DNA of 34,319 nucleotides from an uncultured bacterium (lineage in GTDB: Bacteria > Myxococcota_A > Bradymonadia > Bradymonadales > Bradymonadaceae), in NCBI GenBank assembly GCA_937981985.1, contig CALJNB010000062.1, positions 1-34,319 on the forward strand, in the 5' to 3' direction. Below the pieces are notes generated by a model. It saw only the letters and a program-made list of their open reading frames with translations. It had not been told where the DNA came from and ran no database searches. This document shows positions 32,969 to 34,319 of the stretch, piece by piece (position 1 is the stretch's first letter; each line of letters opens with the position of its first letter). Made by a program: the position numbers and the translations under genes.

Positions 32969-33757
32969 ATGAAGAAATTTGCCGTAGCCATTTTAATCTT
33001 AGTTGGAAACACAAGCGCATGTGGAGAGCAGGAAACCGTTGAACAAACTGCCGCAGTCATCGCTCAGGAAGCCACCGAAAAAGCCTCAACTTCCGGTAAA
33101 ACCGATGCTTGTGCCGCGATTCTCGATACGATCGACCCGAATCTTAGCACTAAAGAAACCGACATTCGCCTCGCCGATTTTGATCAATGTGTGGGTGCCG
33201 CAGCAGTAGGTCCTTGTGAAAATATTCTCACAGAGGTCCATTCAGCTCAGAGCTCCGAAGAAAACGAACTTCTTTTGGTAGAATTTGAAACTTGTGTCGG
33301 AGGAGGCGAAGGCGTCGTCGACGGAGGAACGCCGGGAGACCTCGGCGAGTGCGAAGCCATCATTGGGGGTTTTGAACCTGGAAGTAACGAAGAAGAGACT
33401 CAAGTAATTTTGCAACATTTTGAAGAATGTGTCGGCCGAAACACCGTCGACCATTGTGACTCGATTCTCAAAAACGTTAAGTTGGAAGAAAACGAGGAAA
33501 AATACGAAACACTCATCGAAGAGTTCGAAGAATGCGCAAAAGGGGGAGGGGTCACCAACGAGATCCCCGAGGTCGATGGCACGGAGCATTGTAAGCTCAT
33601 TCTCGAAAATATTGAACCTGCACAGAACGACGAAGCGTACGAAAAACTCATCGAAGAGTTCGAGGCATGTGAAAAAGGAGAAGGTGTTACAAACGAACTT
33701 CCTAAAGCGGAAGATGAAGAAGAATTCACCAACGAGCTTCCCCTTGCTGAAGACTAA
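32969..33757 (+). CDS. Secreted protein of five C-x25-C repeats (paralogue 2)
   Basis: 262 residues. The first 25 or so residues are identical to paralogue 1 (MKKFAVAILILVGNTSAC and the GEQETVEQTAA that follows), as is most of the first repeat. Five C-x25-C repeats can be counted, beginning CAAILDTIDP, CENILTEVHS, CEAIIGGFEP, CDSILKNVKL and CKLILENIEP. The CEAI repeat and the C-terminal VTNE-x-P tail segments match paralogue 1, while the CVTILDNF and CAIILDEC repeats are absent. AAGGA lies 7 bases before the ATG. An 11-bp-stem terminator follows. The differing repeat number suggests recombination between repeats. Function unknown; the fold is probably a string of disulfide-tied helical hairpins. 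Confidence 0.9.
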   Translation: MKKFAVAILILVGNTSACGEQETVEQTAAVIAQEATEKASTSGKTDACAAILDTIDPNLSTKETDIRLADFDQCVGAAAVGPCENILTEVHSAQSSEENELLLVEFETCVGGGEGVVDGGTPGDLGECEAIIGGFEPGSNEEETQVILQHFEECVGRNTVDHCDSILKNVKLEENEEKYETLIEEFEECAKGGGVTNEIPEVDGTEHCKLILENIEPAQNDEAYEKLIEEFEACEKGEGVTNELPKAEDEEEFTNELPLAED

Positions 33758-33804
33758 TCCAAGGTCTCATTAAGATCGACTCAAACATCTTGCGCACCTC
33801 AATC

Positions 33805-33835
33805 AAGAACCCGCTTCAGAGCGGGTTCTTTTTTT
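33805..33835 (+). terminator. Rho-independent terminator after paralogue 2
   Basis: An 11-bp perfect stem (33805-33815 with 33820-33830, AAGAACCCGCT arms), loop TCAG and a T-run to 33835. Confidence 0.92.
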
Positions 33836-33948
33836 ATCCTTTAGAACAATTCTAGAAGTCCAGGGATAATATTGCCCCTGTTCATCTCTTGACATCATCA
33901 AGATCAAAAACGTAGTTCTAACCTAACTTTTTAGACCTAGGATGATGT

Positions 33949-34319
33949 ATGAAACTCGCAACTTTAAATAACGGGACTCGAGACGGACAACTTATTGTAG
34001 TAAGGAAAGATGGTACTGTTTATACAGATGCATCTGACATCGCACCTAACCTCCAAGCCGCTCTTGATGATTGGAAAAACATCGAACCCAAGCTTCAAGC
34101 CCGTTCAAAAGAACTTGCTGCTGATTCCGTGCCAACACACACAGTAGACACAACAAAATTATGTTCGCCGCTTCCGCGAGCATACGAGTGGATTGACGGT
34201 TCAGCCTACATCAACCATGTCGTACTGGTCAGAAAGGCCCGAAATGCGGAACCACCAGCAACGTTAAAAACAGACCCACTCGTCTACCAAGGTGGATCGG
34301 GTGTTCTTCTCAGCCCAAC
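33949..34319 (+). CDS. Fumarylacetoacetate hydrolase-family protein, partial
   Basis: The first 123 residues are visible; the frame is open to the right edge. SPLPRAYEWIDGSAYINHV followed by LVRKARNAEPPATL and DPLVYQGGSG match FAH-family hydrolases, which cleave carbon-carbon bonds of beta-diketo acids, as in the last step of tyrosine degradation. The metal-binding acidic residues lie beyond the window. AGGA lies 7 bases before ATG 33949. A half-site AACGTA (33909-33914), similar to the palindrome arm at three other places, lies about 35 bases upstream. With phhA in the window, a role in aromatic amino acid breakdown is plausible, but other FAH-family substrates are possible. Confidence 0.9.
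   Translation, partial: MKLATLNNGTRDGQLIVVRKDGTVYTDASDIAPNLQAALDDWKNIEPKLQARSKELAADSVPTHTVDTTKLCSPLPRAYEWIDGSAYINHVVLVRKARNAEPPATLKTDPLVYQGGSGVLLSP

Noticed and set aside
31831..33757. CRISPR-like or satellite array in the repeat genes
   Set aside because: The periodicity is at the protein level within open frames; DNA repeats are imperfect and lack uniform spacers.
1..34319. Mobile element or prophage
   Set aside because: No transposase, integrase, terminal inverted repeats or phage structural gene is seen; the gene set is mainly housekeeping.

Overview
The window reads as a chromosomal segment of a Gram-negative, 'Deltaproteobacteria'/Myxococcota-like bacterium of moderate GC (mid-40s % by eye). 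The reasons are Ser/Thr kinases with PEGA repeats, several Sec-exported lipoproteins, a GspE N-domain-only protein, an ECF sigma/anti-sigma pair with a caspase-like peptidase, and a mixed set of ordinary housekeeping genes. The lineage is an inference. I see no insertion sequence, prophage, rRNA, canonical tRNA or CRISPR array.

Layout. 1-3258 (minus): two Ser/Thr kinase genes joined TAATG; the second runs off the left edge. 3314-6058: a divergent HEAT-repeat ClpA/B-like double AAA+ protein with a degenerate first ATPase site. 6067-7266: a TetR regulator and a small protein. 7281-9431 (minus): rpsD, a cytochrome c lipoprotein and a tRNA-queuosine mannosyltransferase homologue packed end to end; the last has no ordinary start codon. 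9623-10939: a membrane protein of unknown role. 10949-14471 (minus): an overlapping four-gene operon of ECF sigma factor, zinc-type anti-sigma factor, exported caspase-like peptidase and lipoprotein. 14891-18185: aromatic amino acid hydroxylase, exported rhodanese and a helical-repeat/S1 RNA-binding protein. 18261-20719: mobB, N-formylglutamate amidohydrolase and queG. 20845-23410: lipoprotein, GspE-N protein and a small protein. 23543-25728 (minus): coaBC and family-4 uracil-DNA glycosylase. 25757-27718 (minus): a 30-codon peptide gene with its own terminator, a tRNA-like element, a short ThiF/E1-like protein and a membrane protein. 27899-31636 (minus): apaH with two upstream genes (one resembling the periplasmic part of SecD) and cystathionine beta-synthase. 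31831-33835: a tandemly duplicated gene pair for secreted proteins built of C-x25-C repeats. 33949-end: a fumarylacetoacetate hydrolase-family gene cut by the right edge.

Genes that may work together: QueG makes queuosine in tRNA and the 7281 product probably mannosylates it. The phenylalanine hydroxylase and the FAH-family hydrolase both fit phenylalanine/tyrosine catabolism. The sigma, anti-sigma, caspase and lipoprotein genes look like one envelope-stress or signalling unit.

The most unusual signals are a 95-base element at 27445-27539 carrying the invariant elbow bases of a tRNA but in circularly permuted order; the neighbouring 30-residue peptide plus ThiF-like pair, which resembles a small peptide-modification (RiPP) locus; a 17-bp palindrome (AACGTA-N5-TACGTT) upstream of the hydroxylase and of both C-x25-C genes; and the HEAT-Clp fusion with a dead D1 Walker B and no D2 pore loop.
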